Below are positions 36,923-45,569 of a stretch of 64,000 bases of DNA, piece after piece. How positions within the stretch are numbered: the stretch's first letter is position 1; each line of letters begins with the position of its first letter. The notes beneath the pieces were generated by a model. That model had not been told where the DNA came from and searched no databases. It saw nothing but the letters and a program-made list of their open reading frames with translations. Position numbers and translations under genes: made by a program. This DNA comes from Burkholderiales bacterium (lineage in GTDB: Bacteria > Pseudomonadota > Gammaproteobacteria > Burkholderiales > Burkholderiaceae_F). Location: NCBI GenBank assembly GCA_016716275.1, contig JADJWR010000001.1, positions 372,001 through 436,000 on the forward strand. The letters are read 5' to 3'.

Positions 36923-39282
36923 TGCGGGCCGCGGCGCGCCTTTCGTTGGCGCTGCTGAGCGGCGCGCTGCTGGCACTCGCGACGCCGATCGCCAGTGGCC
37001 AGCTGCCGGGCCTGCCGGGGGCCGCCAGGTCGGCCGCGGCCGAGGCGACCAATGTTGCGCCGCCGCCGGCATCGGACGAGCAGCTGCGCGAGCAGTTGGC
37101 GGCGCGGATCGGTCAGGCCCGTGACCAGCTCGACCGGCTGGCGACCAATCCGACGGCGGCCGGCGCGCCGGCCGGCCTGGCGCCGGAGGACCTGTCCAAG
37201 GCGAGAAGCTCGCTCAGCCAGCTTGCGCTGGCGCTGGAGAGCCGGTTGCGGGCGCTCGACGAGCAACAGTCCGTGCGCGCCGCCCGGCGGCAGGCGGAGC
37301 AGGCGAGCCGGGAGTGGAAGGGCCTGGAAGGTTCGCCGCCCTACTCGATGCTGCTGGTCGACGACCTGCACGAGCGGGTCGACTCGATCAGGACCACGGT
37401 CAGTGCCCTGACCGCGCAGCGCGTGATCGCGGAGCGTGAGGTGGAGAGGGCGCGCGGCCAGGCGCAGCGCGGCGACGCCGCGCTGCGTCGCGCGCGCGAA
37501 GAGGCCGCCGGCGCGAAGGACGACCAGCGGGCGCAGCTGCAGTGGCAGGCGCAGATTGCCGAATGGGCGGCGGCGGCCGGCGCCGCTGCGGTGGCGCTGT
37601 TCCAGCACAGCATCGAACTGGTCGACGAGCAGATCGCCCTCGAAGGCGAGCGGCTCAGGCTCGCCGAGCGCAAGCTCGAAGCGGCGTCGCGCGACGCGCA
37701 GTTCTCGGAACAGGACCTGGCTCAGATCCGCCGCACCGAAGAGCAGCAGGTGGAGCGCATCCGCGGCCTGCGCGTGAAGGCGGGAGAGCGGGCGGTGCAG
37801 ACCGATCGCGAACTGGCGGCGGCCACCGAGGCCCTGCGGCGGGCCGAGGCCGACCCGAAGACGGATGCCGGGGCGCTGCAGGTTGCCCGTGCCCGGCAGC
37901 GGGCCGCCCAGGCGGCCAAGGAGTCGGCCCGCTTCGAGCTCGACACGCTCGACATCCTCGCAGCGGCAGCGGAGGCGACCGTCGACCTGTACACGCTGCG
38001 GTTCCGGGCGCTCAACGACAGCGACGCCGAGCGCCGCCGTGAGGCCACGCTGCGGCTGCGCGAGGCCGGCGCCCGCTTCAAGCCGTGGCGAGACTATGCG
38101 CAGAGCCAGCTCGAACTGCTGCGCGCCGAAGTGCGCGAGAGCGGCCTGCGATCCGACGGACAGGATGTGCCGCCGCAGGTGCAGGCATACGAAACCGCCG
38201 TCACCAACGCGACACGCCTGCGCGTCGGCTACGCCCAGCGGCTGCTCGAGGCTGCCGATCGCGCCGATCGCACGGTCAAGCGCTGGCTGACCGATATCGA
38301 CACGGTGCAGCAGGCGCGGCCGCTCGGCGAGCGACTGGCGGGCGCCTGGGCGGTTGCGACCGACTGGGCCAGGCGGATCTGGAACTTCGAGCTGTTCGCG
38401 GTCGAGGACACGATCGAAGTCGGCGGCCAGAAGATCACCTCCTCCCGGGGCGTGACGATCGGCAAGAGCGTCGGTGCGCTGCTGCTGTTCGTGCTCGGCT
38501 ACTGGCTGGCGGCGCGCGTGGCGCGCTACTTCGAGCGCCTGCTGATCGCCCGTTTCGCGATGGCGCCGGCGCAGGCGCGCACGGTGCGGCGCTGGGTGCT
38601 GGCGCTGTGGGCGTTCGTGCTGCTGGCGCTGACGCTGAACCTGGCGCGCATTCCGCTCACCGTCTTTGCCTTCCTCGGCGGCGCGCTGGCCATCGGCGTC
38701 GGCTTCGGCACCCAGACCATCATCCGCAACTTCATCAGCGGCCTGATCGTTCTGATGGAGCGGCAGGTGAAAGTGGGCGACATCATCGACGTCGACGGCG
38801 TCACAGGCACCGTCACCGAGGTCAACCTGCGCTCGTCGACCCTGCTCGGCTTCGACGGCGTCGAGGCGATCGTCCCCAATTCCAGCCTGCTCGAGAACAA
38901 GGTCACCAACTGGACCCACACCGACAACCGCGTCCGCCGCGTCGTCAAGGTGGGTGTGGCCTACGGCTCGCCGGCGCGCCAGGTCGCCGAGCTGATGCTC
39001 GAGTGCATGCAGCGCCACGGGCAGGTGCTGAAGGACCCCGAGCCGCGCGTGCTGTTCGAGGACTTCGGCGACAGCGCGCTGGTCTTCGCGATGTACTTCT
39101 GGCTCGAAATGCGGCCCGGCGTGAACTCGGCGGTGGTGATGAGCGACCTGCGCTTCATGGTGCACAAGCGCCTCGATGAGGCGGGGATAGCGATCCCGTT
39201 CCCGCAGCGCGACGTGCACCTCGATGCGGCGCGCCCGCTGCAGGTGCAGCTGACGAGGAGCCCGCCGGCGGCTGCCGGCTGA
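36922..39282 (+). CDS. Large mechanosensitive channel of the MscK/YbdG-like type
   Basis: A 786-residue MscS-superfamily protein. N-terminal signal peptide, then a long periplasmic coiled-coil region (about 50-480; repeated Arg/Glu/Ala heptads), a few membrane helices and the MscS core (VFAFLGGALAIGVGFGTQTIIRNFISG; VKVGDIIDVDGVTGTVTEVNLRSSTL; IVPNSSLLENKVTNWTHTD). The pore helix GxGxQ pattern is typical of MscK/KefA relatives. GTG 36922 is the most likely start; it overlaps the previous stop by one base and follows GGAAG. Co-transcription with the small lipoprotein genes is likely. Confidence 0.88.
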   Translation: MRAAARLSLALLSGALLALATPIASGQLPGLPGAARSAAAEATNVAPPPASDEQLREQLAARIGQARDQLDRLATNPTAAGAPAGLAPEDLSKARSSLSQLALALESRLRALDEQQSVRAARRQAEQASREWKGLEGSPPYSMLLVDDLHERVDSIRTTVSALTAQRVIAEREVERARGQAQRGDAALRRAREEAAGAKDDQRAQLQWQAQIAEWAAAAGAAAVALFQHSIELVDEQIALEGERLRLAERKLEAASRDAQFSEQDLAQIRRTEEQQVERIRGLRVKAGERAVQTDRELAAATEALRRAEADPKTDAGALQVARARQRAAQAAKESARFELDTLDILAAAAEATVDLYTLRFRALNDSDAERRREATLRLREAGARFKPWRDYAQSQLELLRAEVRESGLRSDGQDVPPQVQAYETAVTNATRLRVGYAQRLLEAADRADRTVKRWLTDIDTVQQARPLGERLAGAWAVATDWARRIWNFELFAVEDTIEVGGQKITSSRGVTIGKSVGALLLFVLGYWLAARVARYFERLLIARFAMAPAQARTVRRWVLALWAFVLLALTLNLARIPLTVFAFLGGALAIGVGFGTQTIIRNFISGLIVLMERQVKVGDIIDVDGVTGTVTEVNLRSSTLLGFDGVEAIVPNSSLLENKVTNWTHTDNRVRRVVKVGVAYGSPARQVAELMLECMQRHGQVLKDPEPRVLFEDFGDSALVFAMYFWLEMRPGVNSAVVMSDLRFMVHKRLDEAGIAIPFPQRDVHLDAARPLQVQLTRSPPAAAG

Positions 39283-39351
39283 CCGCCGAGGCGACGCCGG
39301 CCAGGCGATCGGGTGACGGGCATCGATGTTCTGCGTTCACGCGCTGGAAAC

Positions 39352-41409
39352 ATGAAAGACGTTTCGGTCGAACCGGCGGGCGTCGACGAGCTGGCGCAGG
39401 CGCTGTCCGCGCTGCAGTTGCCGGAGGCGGACCCGGTGACAAGCCTGACTCGGCTGTTCGACTGGATCCGGCCGCGGCGGCGCGAGGCGCCGGCGGCCGC
39501 AGCGGTGCGCTTCGACGCCGTGCTGACAAGTCTGGAAGCGGATCCGGCGCGGGCAGCGCAGCTGCGTCACCACGTGCTGAACCTGCTGCGCTCGCGCCGG
39601 CTGGTCAGTTACTTTGCCGACAGCGGCATCCTGCCGGCGACCGGGTTCTTCAGCGAACTCGGGCGCATCGTCACGCAGCGGCTGCTGCCGGAGCTGCCTG
39701 ACCCGGGGCAGATGCGCAGCGTCATCCGGCAGCTCTTCCATCGTCGCGACGACTGGATCTGGCTGCAGGCCATCCCGCCGGAAATGGCGCGGCGCTTCTG
39801 GCGGGTCGTCGGCGGCGACTCCGCCGCGCTGGCGCCGCTGCTCGGCCCGGTCCTCGACCAGATGCTCGAGGCGCTGCTGGTGCTCGCCTATCGCGTCGGC
39901 GGCATCGGCGTGGAGGAGGAATTCGGCCGGCTCGGCGAGGAGTTTGCCGGCTACGCGCCTCGCTTTCGCGGCCTGACTGGCGCCGCGCAGCGTTTCGTCG
40001 ACAGGTTTCGCGCCAAGCTGAACGAGCCTTCGCTGTCGTTCGACGACGAGGCCGAACTGCTGGTGATGGTCGACCAGTGCGAGGAGGCGGTCGAACGCGC
40101 GCGCCGCGCCTCGATGCGGCTGGGCACCAGCCTGCATCTGACCTACCTGATCCGGCGCACGCTGCAGAGTCTGCGGCGCGTCGCCACGCTGGCCAGGCTG
40201 CTTGCGGCGCGCTACCGCCACCAGCACACCGCCGACGGCCGCGAGGCCATCCTGGCAGGCTGGGCCGAACTGGTGCGCGAGTCGCAGCGGGCGGAAATCC
40301 AGCGCAACAGCGTGCGCGAGCACCTGTCGAAGGGCATGGCGCTGCTGGCGCTGCGCGTGACCGACAACGCCGCCAAGACCGGCGAGCACTACGTGGCGGA
40401 GACGCGCAGCGACTACTTCGCCATGTGGCGTTCGGCGGCCGGCGCCGGTCTGATCATCGCCGCGATGGCGCTGCTGAAGATCTTCACCTCGAAGGCGGAC
40501 CTGCCGCTGATGGGCTACGCGACGCTGTACAGCATGAACTACGGGCTCGGCTTCGTGCTCATCTACATGCTGCACCTGACCATCGCCACCAAGCAGCCGG
40601 CGATGACCGCGCAGACGATCGCCGGCTATCTCGGCGGGGTCGGCCCGGGCGCGGCAGTGCTGCGCAACGCCGAGCTGGAGCGGGTGGTGGACCTGATCGT
40701 CGCGGTGGCGCGCAGCCAGTTCGCGGCGATCGTCGGCAACGTGATGGTCGCCGTGCCGACCGCGATCGCGCTGTCGCTGGCGCTGGCGCAGCTCAAGGGC
40801 GCGCCGGTCATCGATGTCGGCAAGGCGGCGCACCTGCTCGACGACCTCGACCCGCTCGGCTGGGCGATCCCGCACGCGGCGGTGGCCGGCGTGTTCCTGT
40901 TCCTGTCGGGACTGATCTCGGGCTACTTCGACAACAAGGCGAGCTACTCGCAGATCGGCGAGCGGGTGGCGCGGCTGCGCTGGCTGGCCGCACTGGCCGG
41001 CCCCGGCCGCGCCGGCCGCGTCGGCGCCTATGTCGAGGAACACCTCGGCGGCCTGATGGGCAACCTGCTGTTCGGCTGCATGCTCGGCACGGCGGGAACC
41101 GTTGGCATCATCGTCGGCCTGCCGATCGACATCCGCCACGTGGCTTTCTCCTCCGCCAACCTCGGCTACGCGCTGGTGGCGTTCGACTTCGCGCTGCCGT
41201 GGCGAACGCTTCTTTGGGCGGCGCTCGGCGTGGCCCTGATCGGCCTGACCAACCTGGCGGTGAGCTTCGCGCTGGCCCTGTGGGTGGCGCTGAAGGCGCG
41301 TGGCGTGGTGTTCACGCAGAGGCGCGAACTGCTGCGCCGCCTGTGGTCGCGGTTGCGCGGCGCGCCGCTCAGCTTCTTCGTCGCTCCGCGGGCCGAGGCG
41401 CGGGGTTGA
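39352..41409 (+). CDS. Polytopic membrane protein of the 'site-specific recombinase' (Gcr-like) family
   Basis: The 685-residue product matches the proteobacterial family named after gonococcal Gcr, but I see no tyrosine or serine recombinase catalytic motif. It has a helical cytoplasmic-type N-terminal half (to about 360) and a C-terminal half with at least six hydrophobic segments (SAAGAGLIIAAMALLKIF, YGLGFVLIYMLHLTIA, GNVMVAVPTAIALSLALA, HAAVAGVFLFLSGLISGY, LLFGCMLGTAGTVGIIVGLP, LLWAALGVALIGLTNLAVSF). It is therefore better described as an integral membrane protein of unknown function. ATG 39352 is preferred over GTG 39313. It is 69 bp after the MscK-like gene. Confidence 0.82.
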   Translation: MKDVSVEPAGVDELAQALSALQLPEADPVTSLTRLFDWIRPRRREAPAAAAVRFDAVLTSLEADPARAAQLRHHVLNLLRSRRLVSYFADSGILPATGFFSELGRIVTQRLLPELPDPGQMRSVIRQLFHRRDDWIWLQAIPPEMARRFWRVVGGDSAALAPLLGPVLDQMLEALLVLAYRVGGIGVEEEFGRLGEEFAGYAPRFRGLTGAAQRFVDRFRAKLNEPSLSFDDEAELLVMVDQCEEAVERARRASMRLGTSLHLTYLIRRTLQSLRRVATLARLLAARYRHQHTADGREAILAGWAELVRESQRAEIQRNSVREHLSKGMALLALRVTDNAAKTGEHYVAETRSDYFAMWRSAAGAGLIIAAMALLKIFTSKADLPLMGYATLYSMNYGLGFVLIYMLHLTIATKQPAMTAQTIAGYLGGVGPGAAVLRNAELERVVDLIVAVARSQFAAIVGNVMVAVPTAIALSLALAQLKGAPVIDVGKAAHLLDDLDPLGWAIPHAAVAGVFLFLSGLISGYFDNKASYSQIGERVARLRWLAALAGPGRAGRVGAYVEEHLGGLMGNLLFGCMLGTAGTVGIIVGLPIDIRHVAFSSANLGYALVAFDFALPWRTLLWAALGVALIGLTNLAVSFALALWVALKARGVVFTQRRELLRRLWSRLRGAPLSFFVAPRAEARG

Positions 41410-41470
41410 CCGCGTAGTTGTCCTGTCAGCAACCGCCAGCCGCGGCCGACAAGCGCGCAGGTGCCTGTGC

Positions 41471-41476
41471 GACAAT
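41471..41476 (+). promoter_or_regulatory. Possible -10 element (GACAAT) for the mla operon
   Basis: GACAAT is 118 bp upstream of the mlaF GTG in the 185-bp gap after the recombinase-family gene. No -35 is evident. The rest of the gap shows no gene. Confidence 0.2.
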
Positions 41477-41594
41477 CCGGCGCCTCGCCGCTGCCAGCGC
41501 GGCGTCATCGCCGGCCGGTCGCCCGCGCAAGCGCAGCCGCGTCGTCGAACCGTTCATCAGCCATTGCCCGCGCGCGGCGCGGCGCATCCCAGCC

Positions 41595-42401
41595 GTGACA
41601 CCGGACGACCTGATCACCGTCGAGAACGTCACCTTCGGCTACGACGTGAGCCGCACGATCCTCGAGGACGTGTCGCTGCGGTTCGGCCGCGGCAGGATCA
41701 CCGCGATCATGGGCGGATCGGGCTGCGGCAAGACGACGCTGCTGCGGCTGATCGGCGGCGTCCATGCACCGAACCGGGGCCGCGTGGTGTTCGACGGCGA
41801 ACCGATCGACACGCGCAACCGCGAGCAGCTGTACCGGCTGCGCCGCCGGCTCGGCATGCTGTTCCAGTTCGGCGCGCTGTTCACCGATCTCACGGTGTTC
41901 GAGAACGTCGCCTTTCCGCTGCGCGAGCACACGCGCCTGCCGGAGCCGATGATCCGCGACATCGTGCTGATGAAACTGAACGCGGTCGGCCTGCGCGGCG
42001 CGGCGCAGTTGCGGATCGCGGAGGTCTCCGGCGGCATGGCACGGCGCGTCGCGCTGGCGCGCGCCATCGCGCTCGACCCCGAGCTGATCATGTACGACGA
42101 GCCGTTCGCCGGGCTCGACCCGATCAGCATGGGCGTGGCGGCCAACCTGATCCGCCGGCTGAACGACGCCACCGGCGCCACCTCGCTGATCGTCTCGCAC
42201 GACGTGCAGGAGTGCTTCCTGATCAGCGACTACGCCTACCTGATCTCGTCGGGCCGGATCGTCGGCCACGGCACCCCGGCCGAACTGAAGGCTTCCGACG
42301 ACCCGGAGGTGCGGCAGTTCATCCGCGGCGAGCCCGACGGTCCGGTGCCGTTTCACTACCCGGCGACGCCGATCGCCGAAGGCTTCGGGATCAGGCCATG
42401 A
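41595..42401 (+). CDS. mlaF: Phospholipid ABC transporter ATP-binding protein MlaF
   Basis: ATPase of the MlaFEDB complex that moves phospholipids between inner and outer membrane to keep lipid asymmetry. From GTG 41595 the product has 268 residues, with Walker A GGSGCGKT (40-47), signature VSGGMARRVALARA and Walker B LIMYDEPFAGLDPIS. The start is placed at the beginning of the conserved domain; the open frame upstream to 41418 is low-complexity. The stop overlaps the mlaE ATG (ATGA). Confidence 0.95.
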   Translation: MTPDDLITVENVTFGYDVSRTILEDVSLRFGRGRITAIMGGSGCGKTTLLRLIGGVHAPNRGRVVFDGEPIDTRNREQLYRLRRRLGMLFQFGALFTDLTVFENVAFPLREHTRLPEPMIRDIVLMKLNAVGLRGAAQLRIAEVSGGMARRVALARAIALDPELIMYDEPFAGLDPISMGVAANLIRRLNDATGATSLIVSHDVQECFLISDYAYLISSGRIVGHGTPAELKASDDPEVRQFIRGEPDGPVPFHYPATPIAEGFGIRP

Positions 42402-43189
42402 ACCCGGTCGACGTGCTGGCCCGCCTCGGCCGCTGGGCGCTCGGCTTCCTGTACCGGCTGGGCCACGGCGCCTACTTCTTCGTCGAGCTGCTGAAGAGCG
42501 TGCCCGCGTCGCTGCGCCGCTTCTACCTGGTGGTGGCGCAGATCCACGCTATCGGCAACTTCTCGGTGGTGATCATCGCCGCCTCCGGCCTGGCGGTGGG
42601 GTTCGTGCTCGGCCTGCAGGGGTACTACACGCTGAGCCGGTACGGCTCGGCCGAGGCGCTCGGCCTGCTGGTGGCGCTGTCGCTGGTGCGCGAACTGGGG
42701 CCGGTGGTCACCGCGCTGCTGTTCGCCGGCCGCGCCGGCACCTCGCTCACCGCCGAGATCGGCCTGATGAAGGCCGGCGAGCAGCTGGCGGCGATGGAGC
42801 TGATGGCGATCGATCCCAAACAGCGGGTGCTGGCGCCGCGGCTGCTCGGCGGCATCATCGCCATGCCGCTGCTGGCGGCGATGTTCTCGGCGGTCGGCAT
42901 CTTCGGCGGCTACGTGGTCGGCGTGCTGATGATCGGCGTCGACCCGGGCCAGTTCTGGTCGCAGATGCAGGCCGGCGTCGACGTCTGGGACGATGTCGGC
43001 AACGGCATCATCAAGAGCTTCGTCTTCGGCGTGACCTGCACCTTCGTCGCGCTGTACGAGGGCTTCGAGGCCAACGCCACGCCGGAAGGCGTGGCGCAGG
43101 CGACCACGCGGACGGTGGTGATCTCGTCGCTGGCGGTGCTGCTGCTCGACTTCGTGCTGACCGCAGTGATGTTCTCGACGCCGCGATAG
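42398..43189 (+). CDS. mlaE: Phospholipid ABC transporter permease MlaE
   Basis: Inner-membrane permease, 263 residues, with five to six helices. Family marks are VIIAASGLAVGFVLGLQGYY, the EIGLMKAGEQLAAMELM cytoplasmic coupling segment and the late SFVFGVTCTFVALYEGF. It partners MlaF and the MlaD hexamer. Confidence 0.96.
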   Translation: MNPVDVLARLGRWALGFLYRLGHGAYFFVELLKSVPASLRRFYLVVAQIHAIGNFSVVIIAASGLAVGFVLGLQGYYTLSRYGSAEALGLLVALSLVRELGPVVTALLFAGRAGTSLTAEIGLMKAGEQLAAMELMAIDPKQRVLAPRLLGGIIAMPLLAAMFSAVGIFGGYVVGVLMIGVDPGQFWSQMQAGVDVWDDVGNGIIKSFVFGVTCTFVALYEGFEANATPEGVAQATTRTVVISSLAVLLLDFVLTAVMFSTPR

Positions 43190-43205
43190 CGGCAAGGGGC
43201 AAGCG

Positions 43206-43682
43206 ATGACACGCAGGGGAATCGAAACACTGGTCGGGCTGTTCGTGCTGGCGGGCTTCGTCGCCATCGGCTACCTGGCGCTGAAGGCGGCCAACCTGGC
43301 GGCGATGACGGTCGGCGAAACCTACGTGGTCACCGCCAGATTCGACAACATCGGCGGCCTGAAGCCGCGCGCACCGGTGAAGAGCGCCGGCGTCACCGTC
43401 GGCCGGGTGGCGTCGATCTCGCTCGACGGCAAGACCTTCCAGGGACTCGTCACCATGGATCTGGAGACGCGCTTCGCCTTTCCGAAGGACACCTCGGCGT
43501 CGATCCTCACCGCCGGCCTGCTCGGCGACCAGTACGTGGGACTGAACCCGGGCGGCGACGACGAGAATCTGGCCGCCGGCGACACCATCAGGATGACCCA
43601 GTCGGCAGTGGTGCTGGAAACCCTGATCGGCCAGATGCTGTACAGCCGTGCCGCCGAGGGTGGCGGCGAAGCGAAGAAGTGA
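43206..43682 (+). CDS. mlaD: Phospholipid-binding MCE protein MlaD
   Basis: Single-pass inner-membrane protein with one MCE domain that forms a hexameric ring receiving lipids. 158 residues: membrane anchor (about 8-27, TLVGLFVLAGFVAIGYLAL), then the MCE domain FDNIGGLKPRAPVKSAGVTVGRV and AGLLGDQYVGLNPGG. A short tail follows. Positioned 16 bp after mlaE. Confidence 0.95.
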   Translation: MTRRGIETLVGLFVLAGFVAIGYLALKAANLAAMTVGETYVVTARFDNIGGLKPRAPVKSAGVTVGRVASISLDGKTFQGLVTMDLETRFAFPKDTSASILTAGLLGDQYVGLNPGGDDENLAAGDTIRMTQSAVVLETLIGQMLYSRAAEGGGEAKK

Positions 43683-43689
43683 GGCGACG

Positions 43690-44505
43690 GTGAAGGCGCT
43701 CATAGGGCTCTGGCGGATCGCGGCGGCGCTGGCGCTGGCGGCGGCGCTCGGCGCCTGCGCGTCGATCCCGCCCGGCGCGGGCAGCAACCCTGCCGATCCG
43801 TGGGAGGTCTACAACCGGCACATGTTCGACCTGAACGACCGGGTCGACCGGGTCACCCTGAAGCCGGTCGCCCGCGCCTACGAGGCGGCACTGCCGCGCG
43901 ACCTGCGGGTGTGCATCAACAATGTCTTCCTCAACCTGCTCGAACCGGTCAACGCGATCAACAACCTGCTGCAGGCCAAGCCGAGCGAGGCGATGTCGGA
44001 CGTGGCGCGGCTGTTCTGGAACAGCACGGCGGGCCTGCTCGGCTGCTTCGATGTCGCCGCCAAAGCGGGGGCGCCGCGCAGCAACGAGGACTTCGGCCAG
44101 ACGCTCGGCCGCTGGGGGTTCGGGCCGGGGCCCTACTTCGTGCTGCCGTTGCTGGGACCCAGTTCGGTGCGCGACGCCAGCGGCCGGCTGTTCGACTTCC
44201 TCGGCACCGATCCGCTCTGGTACATCCAGGACATTCCGGTCCGCAACTCGCTGGTCGGCGCCCGCCTGGTCGACACCCGCGCCAGCCTGCTGCCGGCAGA
44301 GAAGGTGCTGGATGCGGCGGCGCTGGACAGGTACCAGTTCGTACGCGACGCCTACCTGCAACTGCGGCGCAACCTCGTGTATGACGGCAATCCGCCCCGC
44401 CTGGAGGATCCGGACGACGAGGATCCGGACGAAGCGCCGCCGGCACCGCCCTCCGATGCGAACAAACCCGCGGCCGATCAACCGCCGCCGCCGTCGACGC
44501 GTTAG
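43690..44505 (+). CDS. mlaA: Outer-membrane lipoprotein MlaA (VacJ)
   Basis: Removes mislocalised phospholipids from the outer leaflet of the outer membrane and hands them to MlaC. From GTG 43690 the product has 271 residues with lipobox LGAC (C23), the family start DPWEVYNRHMFDLNDRVDRV, and FGQTLGRWGFGPGPYFVLPLLGPSSVRD. The C-terminal 40 residues are an acidic Pro/Asp/Glu-rich tail (EDPDDEDPDEAPPAPP). In enterobacteria mlaA is elsewhere; placement inside the mla operon is usual for betaproteobacteria. Confidence 0.95.
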   Translation: MKALIGLWRIAAALALAAALGACASIPPGAGSNPADPWEVYNRHMFDLNDRVDRVTLKPVARAYEAALPRDLRVCINNVFLNLLEPVNAINNLLQAKPSEAMSDVARLFWNSTAGLLGCFDVAAKAGAPRSNEDFGQTLGRWGFGPGPYFVLPLLGPSSVRDASGRLFDFLGTDPLWYIQDIPVRNSLVGARLVDTRASLLPAEKVLDAAALDRYQFVRDAYLQLRRNLVYDGNPPRLEDPDDEDPDEAPPAPPSDANKPAADQPPPPSTR

Positions 44506-44550
44506 TCGGCCGATACCCGGCCGGCAGAATCGGCAAAGGAACGTGAAACG

Positions 44551-45207
44551 ATGAAACGCAGAAGCTTCGCCGCCTCGCTCGTGATCGCCGCGCTGCTCGG
44601 CGCCGGCCTCGCGACCGCACCGGCGGCGCAGGCGCAAGGCACCGCCAGCGCCGCCCTGACCGCCCCCGACGCGCTGGTGAAGTCGCTTTCGGAGGACGTG
44701 CTGGCCTCGATTCGCCGGGATCCGACGCTGCAGTCGGGCGACATCGGGCGGCTGAACGCGCTGGTCGACGAGAAGATCCTGCCGCACGTGAACTTCGAGA
44801 AGATGACCCGGCTCGCCGTCGGCCGCGGCTGGCGCGAGGCGACGCCCGAGCAGCGGCAGGCGCTGACGCGAGAGTTCCGCTCGCTGCTCGTGCGCACCTA
44901 CGCCGGGGCCGTCTCGACGGCCAAGGACTACCAGGTGCGGATGCAGCCGTTCCGCGCCGAGCCGGCGGACAACGACGTCACCGTGCGCACCCAGGCGGTG
45001 CCTGGCCGGGGCGAGCCGATCCAGCTCGACTACCGCCTGGAGAGGACCGCCGCCGGCTGGAAGATCTACGACGTCAACGTGCTGGGCATCTGGTTGGTCG
45101 AGAACTACCGCAACACCTTCGCCGGCGAGATCAGCCGCGGCGGCATCGACGGCCTGATCAAGTCGCTGGCCGACCGCAACAAGGCACTCGAAGCCAAGGC
45201 CTCCTGA
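44551..45207 (+). CDS. mlaC: Periplasmic phospholipid shuttle MlaC
   Basis: Soluble lipid carrier between MlaA and MlaD. 218 residues with a signal peptide (ending AAQAQG near residue 30), and the Ttg2D-type segments DEKILPHVNFEKMTRLAVGRGWREATPEQ, NDVTVRTQAV and GWKIYDVNVLGIWLVENYRNTF. AGGA precedes the ATG. The next gene is 9 bp away. Confidence 0.95.
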   Translation: MKRRSFAASLVIAALLGAGLATAPAAQAQGTASAALTAPDALVKSLSEDVLASIRRDPTLQSGDIGRLNALVDEKILPHVNFEKMTRLAVGRGWREATPEQRQALTREFRSLLVRTYAGAVSTAKDYQVRMQPFRAEPADNDVTVRTQAVPGRGEPIQLDYRLERTAAGWKIYDVNVLGIWLVENYRNTFAGEISRGGIDGLIKSLADRNKALEAKAS

Positions 45208-45216
45208 GGCGAGACG

Positions 45217-45492
45217 ATGCGGGTCGAAGCCACCTCGATCACCAACGCCAATGCCGGCGAACTGCTGTCGGCGGGCCGCGCGGCGATCGCGGCCGGCGAG
45301 TTTGCCGTCGACCTGGCCGCCGTTGCCGAGGTCGACACGGCGGCGATCGCCCTGCTGCTCGAATGGCAGCGGCAGGCGATCGCTCGGGGTGGCCGGCTGG
45401 CACTGACCGGCGTGCCGGCGGACGTGGTCAGCCTGGCCCGGCTGTATGGCGTCGACGGACTGCTCGAGCTCGGCGACCACGCCGGCGCCTGA
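45217..45492 (+). CDS. mlaB: STAS-domain protein MlaB
   Basis: Cytoplasmic regulatory subunit that binds MlaF. The 91 residues form a single STAS domain with the typical strand-helix VDLAAVAEVDTAAIALLLEW, including the conserved D-T after the strand. Last gene of the mla set (order FEDACB). Confidence 0.93.
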   Translation: MRVEATSITNANAGELLSAGRAAIAAGEFAVDLAAVAEVDTAAIALLLEWQRQAIARGGRLALTGVPADVVSLARLYGVDGLLELGDHAGA

Positions 45493-45514
45493 AGGCGCGC
45501 CCGGCCGAAGCTTC

Positions 45515-45520
45515 TACAAT
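45515..45520 (+). promoter_or_regulatory. Possible -10 element (TACAAT) for the YadGH-type transporter
   Basis: TACAAT lies 49 bp upstream of the ATPase ATG, in the 77-bp gap after mlaB. No good -35 is visible. Confidence 0.3.
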
Positions 45521-45569
45521 CTGGCGGCCGCCGTTCCGAAGTCCGGTCCGGCGGCCTTTTCGTTTCTGC

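Noticed and set aside
39352..41409. Possible integrase or recombinase marking a mobile island
   Set aside because: The product is a polytopic membrane protein without recombinase residues, and no attachment repeats or tRNA flank it.
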